Below the pieces are notes generated by a model, which saw only the letters and a list, made by a program, of their open reading frames with translations, was not told where the DNA came from and did not search any database. Made by a program: the position numbers and the translations under genes. A DNA stretch of 64,000 bases from JBLIRR01 sp049472395 (lineage in GTDB: Bacteria > SZUA-182 > DTGQ01 > JBLIRR01), in the NCBI GenBank assembly GCA_049472395.1, contig JBLIRR010000011.1:1-64000 (forward strand), given 5' to 3'. Positions 8,855-18,210 of this stretch are shown here, in pieces; positions within the stretch are counted from its first letter, which is position 1, and each line of letters opens with the position of its first letter.

Positions 8855-11240
8855 TATTATAAAATATCTTTATGACATCGCTAAAATAGTCAACAAAATG
8901 AATCCTGAGTCCTTCTTTGATATATCCGGGAAGCTCTTCGAAGTCTTTGCTATTTTCCTTGGGGAAAATAAGTTCCCTCACATTAACACGCCTTGCAGCA
9001 ATTGTCTTTTCACGGACTCCTCCGATAGGCAGCACCTTGCCTGTAAGTGTTAATTCCCCTGTCATCGCTATTTCTTTGCCCACAGACCTCCCAAGGACTA
9101 ATGAATAAAGGGCAAGAGCCATAGTAATTCCAGCCGATGGGCCATCTTTGGGCGTGGCTCCTGCCGGTACATGTAAATGAATAAAGTGCTCTTCGAAAAA
9201 TTTACCATGCTTTTTGTCATGAGCGAAAAGAGAGCGGACATAAGTATACGCTATTTCGGATGACTCTTGCATAACATTGCCAAGTTGCCCTGTCTGTTTA
9301 AATCCGCTCGTTTTGGATGTCACTGCTGATGCTTCAATATAAAGGATGGTGCCCCCAAGAGGTGTCCATGCCAATCCCAACGCAACACCAGGAATCGGCT
9401 TTTTATACAACTGCTCCGGAGTGAAAAGAGGCTTGCCTAAAAATTTTTCAAGATTACGAATTGAAATTCTCACCTTCCGCGTATCACCCTCGGCCTGGGT
9501 CAAGGTAATTTGACGCATGATTTTTTTGATCTGCTTTTCCAGACTTCGCACTCCTGCCTCCCGCGCATAATTATCAATAATAGTGCGAAGGGCTTTGTCT
9601 GTTATGGCTACTTCATCTGTCGTGAGCCCATGTTCCCTAATCTGACGGGGAATAAGATATTTTTTGGCAATTTGGATTTTCTCCTCAAGAATATATCCCG
9701 GCAAACTGATAACCTCCATTCTATCGAGCAATGGACGTGGGATGGTATCGATCTGATTGGCAGTGGTAATAAAAAGAATTTTTGACAAATCAAAACGAAC
9801 ATCCAAATAGTGGTCAAGAAAATCCTTATTTTGTTCAGGATCAAGCACTTCCAATAATGCGCTTGCAGGGTCGCCATGATAACTCATGCCTATCTTATCA
9901 ACTTCATCAAGCATTATTACAGGATTAGCCGTACCGGTGCGCTTCAAACTTTGTATAATCTTGCCCGGCATGGCCCCTATGTATGTCCGGCGGTGTCCCT
10001 TAATTTCTGCCTCATCCCGCATCCCTCCAACTGAAAAACGATAGAACTTTCTGCCCAAGGCATCAGCAATAGATTTCCCGATAGAGGTCTTCCCCACCCC
10101 AGGAGGGCCGGTAAGACAAATGATAGAACCTGCTACTTTCCCCTTTTTTATAATCGCGCTAATAAACTGGAGGATGAGGTTTTTCACATCCTCAAGCCCA
10201 TAATGATCTCTGTTGAGAATCTCACGAGCTTTTTTTATATCAAGGTTGTCTTTTGAATATTTGCCCCAAGGGATGAGGGTCAACTCATTTAAATAGTTAC
10301 GGGACACATGATATTCTGGTGAATGCGGTTCAATCATCTGAAGTTTTTCAATCTCCTCTTTTACAACCTGCGCCGCCTCTTCGGTCAATATGAGGTTTTT
10401 TAACCTTTGTTCAAATTTTTCAATAACCTGTGCTTTATCATCCTTGGTCAGCCCCAGTTCCTTTTTTATCGCCTTGAGTTGTTCATGGAGGAAAAACTGC
10501 TTTTGCTGTTTGCCGACTTTTTCGTTTATCTGTTTTTTAATTTTGTCTTGCACTTGAAAAAGCTCAATCTCTTTCTTTAATAAGAGCAATAATTTTTCAC
10601 TCCTTTTCTGCGAATCGAATGTTTCAAGAAGATCCTGAAGTTGCGCTGGTTCTGTGGTGAGCAGAGAGGATACTAAATCCATAAGTACATGAGGTTTATC
10701 ATACGTTATATGTGAAAGCAGCAGCTTCAATTGTTCCTGAAGAAGTGAATTCACCTTCAGCAGTTCTTTCACCGAAGACATAATGGCGAGAATATAAGGC
10801 TTGAGCTTTTCAATCATTTCAGGTCCCGGTTCATGCTCGTAATGATAGGTGACTTCCCATCTCCGAAATGGTTCTTTCTGAACACTGCGTTTATAACGAA
10901 ACCTTTGCAATCCTTGTATAAGAACCTCAATAGTCATATCATCAATAGAAACAGCTCGGTAGATACGAACTAATGTCCCAACCTCATAGAGTTTTGAGGA
11001 AAAATAATCCTTCTCATCTATCTCTTTAATCAATGACAATCCTAATAGATTATTTTCTTTTTCCATTGCGTGATTTACAGTTCCAATAAACCGCTCGCCA
11101 CTGAAAGACATTGGCATTACCAGACTGGGAAAGACAGGGCGCGGGGAAACTGGCAAAATAGAAACCTTATCCGGAAGAACCTCTGAGACTAATACAATAT
11201 TTTGTGATTTATCCTGGGTGCTCTCTTGTTCACTACTCAT
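8844..11240 (-). CDS. lon: ATP-dependent protease Lon
   Basis: A 798-residue LonA protease, the usual length. The Lon N-terminal substrate-binding domain is at about 28-220, coiled coil to about 310, AAA+ module with Walker A GPPGVGKTS near 378, and the proteolytic domain with catalytic Ser in DGPSAG (about 700) and Lys in the GGVREK segment (about 742). It degrades misfolded and regulatory proteins in the cytoplasm. AGAGAGG six bases before the ATG is a good ribosome-binding site. The gene stands alone. Its promoter probably lies in the divergent gap to the DnaJ-like gene, where a palindrome occupies the spacer. Its 3' end overlaps the convergent secreted-protein gene by 11 bases. Confidence 0.97.
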   Translation of the reverse strand: MSSEQESTQDKSQNIVLVSEVLPDKVSILPVSPRPVFPSLVMPMSFSGERFIGTVNHAMEKENNLLGLSLIKEIDEKDYFSSKLYEVGTLVRIYRAVSIDDMTIEVLIQGLQRFRYKRSVQKEPFRRWEVTYHYEHEPGPEMIEKLKPYILAIMSSVKELLKVNSLLQEQLKLLLSHITYDKPHVLMDLVSSLLTTEPAQLQDLLETFDSQKRSEKLLLLLKKEIELFQVQDKIKKQINEKVGKQQKQFFLHEQLKAIKKELGLTKDDKAQVIEKFEQRLKNLILTEEAAQVVKEEIEKLQMIEPHSPEYHVSRNYLNELTLIPWGKYSKDNLDIKKAREILNRDHYGLEDVKNLILQFISAIIKKGKVAGSIICLTGPPGVGKTSIGKSIADALGRKFYRFSVGGMRDEAEIKGHRRTYIGAMPGKIIQSLKRTGTANPVIMLDEVDKIGMSYHGDPASALLEVLDPEQNKDFLDHYLDVRFDLSKILFITTANQIDTIPRPLLDRMEVISLPGYILEEKIQIAKKYLIPRQIREHGLTTDEVAITDKALRTIIDNYAREAGVRSLEKQIKKIMRQITLTQAEGDTRKVRISIRNLEKFLGKPLFTPEQLYKKPIPGVALGLAWTPLGGTILYIEASAVTSKTSGFKQTGQLGNVMQESSEIAYTYVRSLFAHDKKHGKFFEEHFIHLHVPAGATPKDGPSAGITMALALYSLVLGRSVGKEIAMTGELTLTGKVLPIGGVREKTIAARRVNVRELIFPKENSKDFEELPGYIKEGLRIHFVDYFSDVIKIFYNITL

Positions 11241-11287
11241 AAAACCTCTCTGTCTATATATATTTCTAAAACACTATGGATAAAGAA

Positions 11288-11316
11288 ATTTTATCATAAT
11301 AATGTGATAATAGCAA
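11288..11316 (-). promoter_or_regulatory. Probable lon promoter with palindrome in the spacer
   Basis: On the minus strand TTGCTA (11316-11311) and TAAAAT (11293-11288) are separated by 17 bases, four and five matches to sigma-70 consensus. An inverted repeat TTATCA-N8-TGATAA (11291-11310) fills the spacer and could be an operator. It does not resemble CIRCE. Confidence 0.4.
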
Positions 11317-11411
11317 AAATTCCTTATCATATCATTGTGACTGTGATGGCATATCCTTATCCTCTATGATACAATATACAGCAGTATATTTTAGTGAGGA
11401 ATTACATAAAA

Positions 11412-12215
11412 ATGGAGCAAAAGGATTACTATAAAATCTTGGGAATTGATAAAGAGGCAACTGCTCAGCAGATCAAAGAAGCGTACCGTAACTGTGCGTT
11501 AAAATATCATCCTGACCGAAACAAAGCAGGAACAGATGCTGTTGAGAAAATGCAAGAAATAAATGAGGCATATGCCGTGCTTTCTCATTCAGAAAAAAGG
11601 CGTGCATACGATGCGCTGCGGCAGGAATGTGGGGCATCCGCTTACAGCCAGTTTCGAAGGAACTATTCGGAACAGGATATTTTTAGGGATTCAGATATCT
11701 CTCAGATATTTGAAGATATTGCACGATCTTTTGGACTCAGAGGATTTGATGAGATTTTCAAAGAGTCGTTCAATCAGGGACACCATCAAGGCTTTGAATT
11801 TAAAAAGCAGGGTGTGTACGTGAAAGGTTTTGTGTTTACGGGATGGTTCGATGGATTCACGGGATTAAAAAAGCTCTTTTTCAATAAACCTGATAAAAAA
11901 AGGTTATCCCAAAAAGGAATAGACCTTTATGATTTCATTACACTCACCCCGTTGCAGGTTCAACAGGGCGGACGATTTCCCTATATTCACCGTGAAACAT
12001 CTCAAAAACTAGCTATTCAAATTCCGCCAGGCATACGAGATGGCCAAAAAATAAGATTGCCAGGAATGGGACTGGCTGGAAAAAGTGGAGGAACCCCGGG
12101 AGATCTCTATCTAAAGGTTACCATTAAAAAGCCTTTAATAAAGGGCATAAAAAACCTTATTGGCTCTCTCTTTGACACCTCTCCTCCAAAACCTTCTCCA
12201 CCGAAACCTAGTTAA
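11412..12215 (+). CDS. DnaJ/CbpA-type J-domain co-chaperone without zinc finger
   Basis: The J domain (about 1-70 from the ATG at 11412) carries the HPD tripeptide in KYHPDRN. A Gly/Phe-poor linker and a single DnaJ C-terminal beta domain follow, with IPPGIRDGQKIRLPGMG; the protein ends in a Pro-Lys tail (SPPKPSPPKPS). The cysteine-rich zinc-finger of true DnaJ is absent, so it resembles CbpA-type or truncated J-proteins that stimulate DnaK. A GTG at 11394 would add six residues; the ATG with AGTGAGG upstream is preferred, though its spacing is long. The full-length DnaJ is encoded at 36731. Divergent from lon. Confidence 0.85.
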   Translation: MEQKDYYKILGIDKEATAQQIKEAYRNCALKYHPDRNKAGTDAVEKMQEINEAYAVLSHSEKRRAYDALRQECGASAYSQFRRNYSEQDIFRDSDISQIFEDIARSFGLRGFDEIFKESFNQGHHQGFEFKKQGVYVKGFVFTGWFDGFTGLKKLFFNKPDKKRLSQKGIDLYDFITLTPLQVQQGGRFPYIHRETSQKLAIQIPPGIRDGQKIRLPGMGLAGKSGGTPGDLYLKVTIKKPLIKGIKNLIGSLFDTSPPKPSPPKPS

Positions 12216-12404
12216 ACCCTCCCTTACACCGATAAGGTTAAAGACTAATGTGAGAAGTGCAAAGAATGGCCGCCAGCTTTTGCTATTATATGAAAAATTT
12301 AGTAAACTATTTTTTATAAACTATCTACATATGCTGAGTTACTCTCGTGTGACTATGAGAGACGAATATCATAGGGGAGGGATAATCTTTAAAAGGAGAA
12401 ATTT

Positions 12405-13292
12405 ATGAATACACGCTTTAAGGGGATTGTGTTAGCTGGGGGGTCCGGCAGTCGGCTTTACCCTGTTACCAAAGCAATTAGCAAACAACTCATACCCATA
12501 TATGATAAACCAATGATCTTTTACCCCCTTTCTGTGCTTATGCTATCCGGTATCAGAGAAATACTCATAATTACCACATCTGAAGATATTGAAGGCTTCA
12601 GGCGCTTATTGGGAGATGGAAGTCACCTTGGTTTATCCTTTCAGTACAAAGTTCAGCCAAAACCAGAGGGATTGGCGCAGGCATTCATGTTAGGGCGTGA
12701 ATTTATAAATAATAATCCCTGCTGCCTCATACTCGGGGATAATATTTTTTATGGACACGGCTTTATTGACTCTGTGAATAAAGCGCTCTCTTACTCCGAA
12801 GGAGCCACAATATTCGGCTATCGAGTGAGAGATCCACACCGCTATGGGGTTGTTGAATTTGACGAGCAGGGGACGGTACTAAGTATTGAAGAAAAACCGC
12901 AGAATCCAAAATCCAGTTATGCGGTCCCTGGTCTCTATTTTTATGATGACCAGGTGTGCGATATTGCAGATGGACTCACTCCTTCTGCAAGGGGAGAGTA
13001 CGAAATTACAGACCTTAATCTTGTGTATCTTAATAATCATCAACTAAGAGTAGAAAAATTGGGGCGTGGTGTCGCATGGCTCGATACCGGGACCCCACAG
13101 TCCTTGACCCAGGCCATTACCTTTGTTGAAACTATAGATCACAGGCAAGGCTTAAAAATAGCTTGTCTTGAGGAAATTGCGTATCGTATGAAATATATTA
13201 ATGCAGCGCACTTAGAAGAGTTGGCATTGACTGTTTATAAGAAAAATACCTATGGTCAATATTTACTCCACGTATTAGAAGATATTGACTAA
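12405..13292 (+). CDS. rfbA: Glucose-1-phosphate thymidylyltransferase
   Basis: A 295-residue nucleotidyltransferase that makes dTDP-glucose from glucose-1-phosphate and dTTP, the first step to dTDP-rhamnose and other surface deoxysugars. The N-terminus has the nucleotide-binding signature GIVLAGGSGSRLYPVT, followed by KQLIPIYDKPMI (sugar phosphate/nucleotide site), LGDNIFYG (metal-binding Asp) and GVAWLDTGT, all typical of RmlA/RfbA, at the usual length. AAAGGAG eight bases upstream supports the start. The rmlB, rmlC and rmlD partners are not in this window, so the later steps must be encoded elsewhere. Confidence 0.93.
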   Translation: MNTRFKGIVLAGGSGSRLYPVTKAISKQLIPIYDKPMIFYPLSVLMLSGIREILIITTSEDIEGFRRLLGDGSHLGLSFQYKVQPKPEGLAQAFMLGREFINNNPCCLILGDNIFYGHGFIDSVNKALSYSEGATIFGYRVRDPHRYGVVEFDEQGTVLSIEEKPQNPKSSYAVPGLYFYDDQVCDIADGLTPSARGEYEITDLNLVYLNNHQLRVEKLGRGVAWLDTGTPQSLTQAITFVETIDHRQGLKIACLEEIAYRMKYINAAHLEELALTVYKKNTYGQYLLHVLEDID

Positions 13293-13336
13293 TAAAAAGT
13301 AAACCTTTATAATAAAAGTCAGAAAAAACAGGCTAT

Positions 13337-14062
13337 ATGATTATGCTAAATATGGATGAAATCATAAAGGGAAAAAAAATACTGATAGTTGATGACAATG
13401 AAGATACGGTCGTATTATATAAAAGGATGCTCCGGCCAAAAGGATATACTATTATAGTTGCGCGAAACGGGGAGGATGCCCTCGTAAGAGCCCGTGAAGA
13501 AAATCCGCATTTAATATTACTTGATGTGGGCCTGCCCAAGCTTGACGGATATGATATATGTGAAATGTTGAAGTCATCAGAAAAGACCAAGATGATTGCG
13601 GTAATAATTGTCACGTGCTATTCTGCCATGGCGAATAAATTGCGTGGATATGATAAAGGTGCTGATGATTATATCATTAAACCCGTCAATAAAGACGAGC
13701 TTTTGGCTAAGATACACGTTCTCTTGAAAATCAAATATCTTCACGAGCAATTAATCGAGGCTGAAAAATTAAAAACATTGGCACAGGTAGCGGTGAGGGT
13801 GAACCATGATATTAATAATCCCTTGTGTTCCATATTGGCCAATGGAGAAATGCTTCGTACTTCTCTTGAAAAAAAGGGGAATTCTCCGGATGACCTTAAG
13901 AGAATTGATTTAATTCTTGAACAAATAGAAAAAATTAAAACTGTTATTGAAATGCTCTCTAAAGCAACGAAAGTGATAAGCATGGATTATATAAAAGGAG
14001 TCCAGATGCTTGATTTAGAGCGGTCGGTCCAACCCTATTTTGAATCGCGGGAATACTTATAA
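13337..14062 (+). CDS. Response-regulator receiver fused to an orphan histidine-kinase DHp domain
   Basis: Residues about 15-130 are a receiver domain: acidic VDDNED, phospho-acceptor Asp63 in ILLDVGLPK, and Lys in YIIKPV. After a helical linker, residues about 145-205 form a DHp/HisKA-like segment with His157 in NHDINNPL. The protein then ends without a HATPase domain, so it cannot autophosphorylate alone; it may relay phosphate or act as a dimeric regulator. Several ATGs are possible near the start (13337, 13343, 13352). The stop codon overlaps the ffh start in TAATG, so the two are translationally coupled, which is odd for a signalling protein. Confidence 0.75.
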   Translation: MIMLNMDEIIKGKKILIVDDNEDTVVLYKRMLRPKGYTIIVARNGEDALVRAREENPHLILLDVGLPKLDGYDICEMLKSSEKTKMIAVIIVTCYSAMANKLRGYDKGADDYIIKPVNKDELLAKIHVLLKIKYLHEQLIEAEKLKTLAQVAVRVNHDINNPLCSILANGEMLRTSLEKKGNSPDDLKRIDLILEQIEKIKTVIEMLSKATKVISMDYIKGVQMLDLERSVQPYFESREYL

Positions 14063-15447
14063 TGTTTGATAAACTGACAGATCGATTTCAAACGGTCTTT
14101 AAGAAACTTCGAGGATATGGCAAGATAACGGAGAGCAATATTAGCGATGCAATGCGAGAAGTTAAAATCGCTCTCCTCGAAGCTGACGTTAATTTCCAGG
14201 TTGTCAAGGCATTTATTGAACGTATAAAACAAAAAGCAATTGGAGAAGATGTTTTAAAAAGCATTACTCCAGGGCAACAAATTATTAAGATTGTTCATGA
14301 TGAATTAATAGAACTTTTAGGGAAAAACCAGACCCCAATCCATATGACCTCCATCCCTCCTACAGTAATAATGATGGTGGGTCTTCAAGGATCGGGGAAA
14401 ACAACGACAGTGGGTAAACTTGCCCGAAAATATAAGTCCGAAGGATACAATCCTCTCCTGGTAGCTGCTGACGTCCAGCGTCCCGCTGCCAGAGAACAGT
14501 TAAAATTTCTAGGTGATAAGCTCGGGGTTCACGTCTTTGTCGATGCCAAGGCTCAAAAGGCAGAAAGTGTATGTGTTCGAGCCCATCAACTGGCCAAGGA
14601 AGATCGATTTAATCCTGTGCTTATTGATACGGCCGGAAGGTTGCATATCGATGAGCAATTAATGAAAGAACTTGTTCAAATTAAATCAGCTCTCAAACCT
14701 CATGAAGTTATCCTGGTTGCAGATGCCATGACAGGCCAGGATGCTGTCACGATGGCGAAGGAATTTGATGGGACACTCGGAGTTGATAGTATTATATTAA
14801 CAAAGCTTGATGGTGATGCCAGGGGCGGGGCTGCTTTATCCATTCATGAAGTGACAGGCAAACCAATTAAGTTCATCGGCATAGGAGAAAAACTTGATTC
14901 CTTTGAGCCCTTTCATCCTGACCGAATGGCGTCTCGTATTTTGGGCATGGGAGATATTCTTTCTCTTGTTGAGAAAGCCCAGGCAGTTGTCAGCGAAGAA
15001 CAAGCCAGAGAACTTGAAAAGAAACTCCAACAGGACAGCTATACCCTGGATGATTTTCGGCAACAGCTTCGACAGATTAAACGAATGGGTTCTCTGACAG
15101 ACCTCATTAAATTAATACCCGGCGCTGATAAATTAGGGATTAAAAATGCGCAAATCGATGAAAAAAGGCTAGTAATCGCAGAGGCTATTATTAATTCCAT
15201 GACACCAGAGGAGAGGAAAAACAGCAGCATTATTAATACCAGCCGTAAAGAGCGTATTGCTACCGGAAGCGGGCTAAAAATACAAGAAGTCAATCAGTTA
15301 TTGCGCCAATTTGAGATGATGAAGAAAAGTATTCGACAGATGCAGAAGAAATCTCTCGGATCGAAAGCCAATAAATCTCGACTTGCCGCAAAACTTATGA
15401 AAATAAAAAAAGAAAGACGTAAAAAGAAACAAAAGAAAAGGAGGTGA
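14062..15447 (+). CDS. ffh: Signal recognition particle protein Ffh
   Basis: A 461-residue SRP54 GTPase that binds signal sequences of nascent membrane proteins with 4.5S RNA and delivers them to FtsY. The N domain (1-90), the G domain with GLQGSGKTTTVGKLA (P-loop about 110), DTAGRL and TKLDGDARGG, and the methionine-rich M domain (about 325-435) are all present. The Lys/Arg-rich tail is typical. It begins inside the previous gene's stop (TAATG). Its last codons, AGG AGG TGA, provide the ribosome-binding site for rpsP. This starts the conserved ffh-rpsP-khpA-rimM-trmD-rplS cluster. Confidence 0.97.
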   Translation: MFDKLTDRFQTVFKKLRGYGKITESNISDAMREVKIALLEADVNFQVVKAFIERIKQKAIGEDVLKSITPGQQIIKIVHDELIELLGKNQTPIHMTSIPPTVIMMVGLQGSGKTTTVGKLARKYKSEGYNPLLVAADVQRPAAREQLKFLGDKLGVHVFVDAKAQKAESVCVRAHQLAKEDRFNPVLIDTAGRLHIDEQLMKELVQIKSALKPHEVILVADAMTGQDAVTMAKEFDGTLGVDSIILTKLDGDARGGAALSIHEVTGKPIKFIGIGEKLDSFEPFHPDRMASRILGMGDILSLVEKAQAVVSEEQARELEKKLQQDSYTLDDFRQQLRQIKRMGSLTDLIKLIPGADKLGIKNAQIDEKRLVIAEAIINSMTPEERKNSSIINTSRKERIATGSGLKIQEVNQLLRQFEMMKKSIRQMQKKSLGSKANKSRLAAKLMKIKKERRKKKQKKRR

Positions 15448-15454
15448 TAAGGGA

Positions 15455-15709
15455 TTGTCTGTTAAAATTAGGTTAACCAGATTAGGTGCCAAAAAGAAAC
15501 CTTTTTACCGGCTTGTAGCTATTGACTCCAGGACGCAGCGAGATGGTAAATATATAGATCGATTAGGATATTATAATCCAATGACTGAACCGGCAGTTAT
15601 CAACCTGGAGAAAGAGAAAATAAATAAGTGGCTCAAGCAAGGTGCCATTCCATCACAAACTGTGGTGAATATTTTGGCGCGCGAGGGCATAGTAAAATCT
15701 GGAGAATAA
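15455..15709 (+). CDS. rpsP: 30S ribosomal protein S16
   Basis: 84 residues, the normal length, starting MSVKIRLTRLGAKKKPFYRL with the family core YYNPMTEP. S16 is needed for small-subunit assembly and contacts the 5' domain of 16S rRNA. The start is TTG, with GGAGGTGAT embedded in the end of ffh eight bases before, so translation is coupled to ffh. Confidence 0.96.
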   Translation: MSVKIRLTRLGAKKKPFYRLVAIDSRTQRDGKYIDRLGYYNPMTEPAVINLEKEKINKWLKQGAIPSQTVVNILAREGIVKSGE

Positions 15710-15757
15710 AGCATTATAAACAATTCAATAATCAAGATAATATGGAGGTGAATTACA

Positions 15758-15991
15758 GTGCTGAAAGAACTAGTAGAACGAATTTCTAAAAGTTTGGTTG
15801 ATTATCCAGAAGAGGTTAATGTTCTGGAGGTAATGGGTGATCGGACAACGGTGTTAGAATTAAGAGTGGCTAAGAGCGATTTGGGTAAGGTTATTGGAAA
15901 AGAAGGGCAAACAGCCAGAGCAATGCGTGTGATTTTAAGTGCTGCCGCAACTAAATTAGGAAAGCGAGCTGTATTGGAAATACTTGAATAA
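15758..15991 (+). CDS. khpA: KH-domain RNA-binding protein KhpA
   Basis: 77 residues with one type II KH domain. The GxxG loop is GKEGQ in VIGKEGQTARAMR, around residues 47-51. KhpA (YlqC) pairs with KhpB/Jag as a small RNA chaperone in many bacteria and is regularly encoded between rpsP and rimM, as here. The start is GTG with a strong GGAGGTG site seven bases upstream. Its 3' end overlaps rimM by eight bases. Confidence 0.93.
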   Translation: MLKELVERISKSLVDYPEEVNVLEVMGDRTTVLELRVAKSDLGKVIGKEGQTARAMRVILSAAATKLGKRAVLEILE

Positions 15992-16505
15992 CGCATTATC
16001 TCCTGAATTAATTACCATTGGAAAAGTAGTAAAGGTTCATAATAACAAGGGGACCTTAAAGGTTTATCCTATAACAGACTTCCCTGAACATTTTAAAACC
16101 TTAAAAGAAGTATTTTTAGTCAAGGCGGCGACTTATCGAAAAGTCGCCGTTGAACATGCTACCTTTCATAAAAATCACATATTACTTACAGTATCCGGTT
16201 GTGACAATTGGGAAGAAGCCGAAAAATGGCGTGGTGCTACCATTGGTATTGAGAAAAAAGATCTCTGGCCTCTTGGAAAGGATGAATATTATTATTTTGA
16301 TCTTATAGGACTTACTATTATCACTGATGAAGGACAAGAGTTAGGCAAAATTTCCAGTATTTTCCCCACAGGGAGTAATGATGTCTATGTAGTGAAAAAT
16401 AAAGACCATGAATATATGCTGCCTGCAATAAAAGAGGTGATTAAGAAAGTTGATCTTGAAAGGGGCTATGTACTTGTCCATCTTTTAGAAGGTTTGGTCG
16501 ACTAA
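15984..16505 (+). CDS. rimM: Ribosome maturation factor RimM
   Basis: A 173-residue protein with the RimM N-terminal domain (ITIGKVVKVHNNKGTLKV) and the C-terminal PRC-barrel (YYYFDLIGL ... SNDVYVVK ... LPAIKEVI). It binds S19 and helps maturation of the 30S head. The first usable start is the TTG at 15984 inside the khpA stop region, an eight-base overlap that implies coupling. trmD begins one base after its stop. Confidence 0.94.
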   Translation: MNNALSPELITIGKVVKVHNNKGTLKVYPITDFPEHFKTLKEVFLVKAATYRKVAVEHATFHKNHILLTVSGCDNWEEAEKWRGATIGIEKKDLWPLGKDEYYYFDLIGLTIITDEGQELGKISSIFPTGSNDVYVVKNKDHEYMLPAIKEVIKKVDLERGYVLVHLLEGLVD

Positions 16506-16506
16506 A

Positions 16507-17238
16507 ATGAAATTTGATATACTCACGATCTTTCCGGAACTTATTGAGGTTTTCTTTTCAGTGGGCATTATATCCAAAGCACGAAAAAAGGGGATTATCC
16601 AGATAGAGGTTCATAACCTGAGGGACTATACAAAAGACCGTCATGGCAGTGTGGATGATGTCCCTTATGGAGGAGGGCCAGGGATGGTGTTTAAGGTTGA
16701 GCCGATTTATGAAGCGATTAATGATATTTGTGCTCATAGAAATAAGCCGAAGCGAATATTAATGTCTCCATGCGGAAGAAAATTTAATTCTCACATTGCC
16801 AAGGAGCTCTCTGCAGAGGAAGAATTATTATTTATCTGTGGCCGATATGAAGGCATTGATGAGAGAGTCCGCGAATATCTAGTAGATGATGAGATCTCAA
16901 TCGGAGATTTTGTTCAAATGGGGGGAGAGCTCCCTGCAATGGTTGTGATAGAAGCGGTCTTACGACAGGTACCCGGTGTACTCGGAAAGGCTTCTTCACT
17001 CAAAACCGAGTCTTTTTCTAATGACCTCTTGGAGTATCCTCAATATACGAGACCGAGCGACTTTAAGGGTTGGAGGGTTCCTGAAATTTTATTATCAGGG
17101 CATCATGCTCACATAGAACAGTGGCGATACAGGCACGCACTTCTGAGAACCGCACAACAACGGTCAGATCTTCTTACGAAGATACAGCTTTCCCAGGAGG
17201 ATAAAGAGTGGCTCAAGAATAAGATGAAAATAGAATAA
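16507..17238 (+). CDS. trmD: tRNA (guanine-N1)-methyltransferase TrmD
   Basis: A 243-residue SPOUT methyltransferase that makes m1G37 next to the anticodon, preventing +1 frameshifting. Family signatures are present: FDILTIFPE at the start, DDVPYGGGPGMV, LMSPCGRKF, CGRYEGIDERV and ISIGDFVQMGGELPAM, which form the trefoil-knot SAM site. Full length. Its stop overlaps the next gene in TAATG. Confidence 0.97.
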   Translation: MKFDILTIFPELIEVFFSVGIISKARKKGIIQIEVHNLRDYTKDRHGSVDDVPYGGGPGMVFKVEPIYEAINDICAHRNKPKRILMSPCGRKFNSHIAKELSAEEELLFICGRYEGIDERVREYLVDDEISIGDFVQMGGELPAMVVIEAVLRQVPGVLGKASSLKTESFSNDLLEYPQYTRPSDFKGWRVPEILLSGHHAHIEQWRYRHALLRTAQQRSDLLTKIQLSQEDKEWLKNKMKIE

Positions 17239-17810
17239 TGTCATCAAAAGTATATATTGCACTTATTCATTATCCGGTATATAATAAATCTCGTGAAATT
17301 ATTGCATCGTCGATTTCTACCTCCAGTATTCACGATATAGCACGCACATGCAAGACATTCGGGGTAAAGAACTTCTTTATTATTACCCCACTGCTGCGGC
17401 AGCAAAAGCTGATAGAAACAATTATTAATCATTGGAGGCAAGGGTATGGAGCGACCTATAATCCTACCCGTGGCGTTGCGTTAGAGACAATTTATATTAT
17501 AAATACATTGGAGGATTGCATTCATAGAATCAAAACGGTAGAATCACAGTCCCCCAAAATAGTGGTAACGGGTGCACAAGCAAAGGTAAAATGTATAGAG
17601 TATGATTATTTTCGTGAAATGCTGCATACTTCCATGTCAACAACGCCAATATTACTTCTCTTTGGCACAGGGTGGGGTATGGAAGATAGTATATTTCTGA
17701 AGGCGGATCTTTGTTTGAAACCTATCAAAGGACAGGGGAATTATAATCATTTATCGGTGAGAGCAGCAGTGTCAATTATACTTGACCGATTACTTGCCGA
17801 AAAAATATGA
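17238..17810 (+). CDS. SPOUT-superfamily RNA methyltransferase between trmD and rplS
   Basis: A 190-residue protein of the family of predicted SAM-dependent RNA methyltransferases often found between trmD and rplS (Pfam Methyltrn_RNA_4). The N-terminal YIALIHYPVYNK is characteristic. The C-terminal ILLLFGTGWGMEDS and the IKGQGNYNHLSVRAA segment form the knotted SAM pocket. Its RNA target is not known to me, though the neighbourhood suggests rRNA or tRNA. It overlaps the trmD stop by one base (TAATG), so it is translated with it. Confidence 0.8.
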   Translation: MSSKVYIALIHYPVYNKSREIIASSISTSSIHDIARTCKTFGVKNFFIITPLLRQQKLIETIINHWRQGYGATYNPTRGVALETIYIINTLEDCIHRIKTVESQSPKIVVTGAQAKVKCIEYDYFREMLHTSMSTTPILLLFGTGWGMEDSIFLKADLCLKPIKGQGNYNHLSVRAAVSIILDRLLAEKI

Positions 17811-17858
17811 GTAAGAAATCAGGTAATGAGAAATTATTAAAAAAGGTTGGAGATAATT

Positions 17859-18206
17859 ATGGATTTACTCAAGACGATTGAAGAACAACAAATGAGCAAA
17901 GAGGTTGAGGCTTTCTCGCCCGGTGATACAGTACGTGTCCATGTAAAACTAATTGAGGGGCAAAGGGAAAGGATTCAGGTATTTGAAGGGGTAGTAATCA
18001 GGATTAAAAAAAGAGGGTGCAGAAGTACATTCACGGTCCGGAAAATCTCATGGGGAGTAGGTGTTGAAAGAATATTCCCCTTCTTTTCCAATAATATCAA
18101 AAAAATTGAAGTCACACGTAAGGGAAGGGTAAGAAGGGCAAAGCTCTATTATCTCAGAAGAAAGATCGGTAAAAAGGCTAAAGTTAAAGAAGCACTTAGA
18201 AAATAG
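17859..18206 (+). CDS. rplS: 50S ribosomal protein L19
   Basis: 115 residues, the normal L19 length, from the ATG at 17859 with GGTTGGAG six bases upstream; the in-frame TTG at 17847 is rejected because it lies inside that site. The core PGDTVRVHVKLIEGQRERIQ and the C-terminal RRAKLYYLR are diagnostic. L19 lies at the 30S-50S interface. Genes before and after are in the same direction with short spacers. Confidence 0.96.
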   Translation: MDLLKTIEEQQMSKEVEAFSPGDTVRVHVKLIEGQRERIQVFEGVVIRIKKRGCRSTFTVRKISWGVGVERIFPFFSNNIKKIEVTRKGRVRRAKLYYLRRKIGKKAKVKEALRK

Positions 18207-18210
18207 ACCT

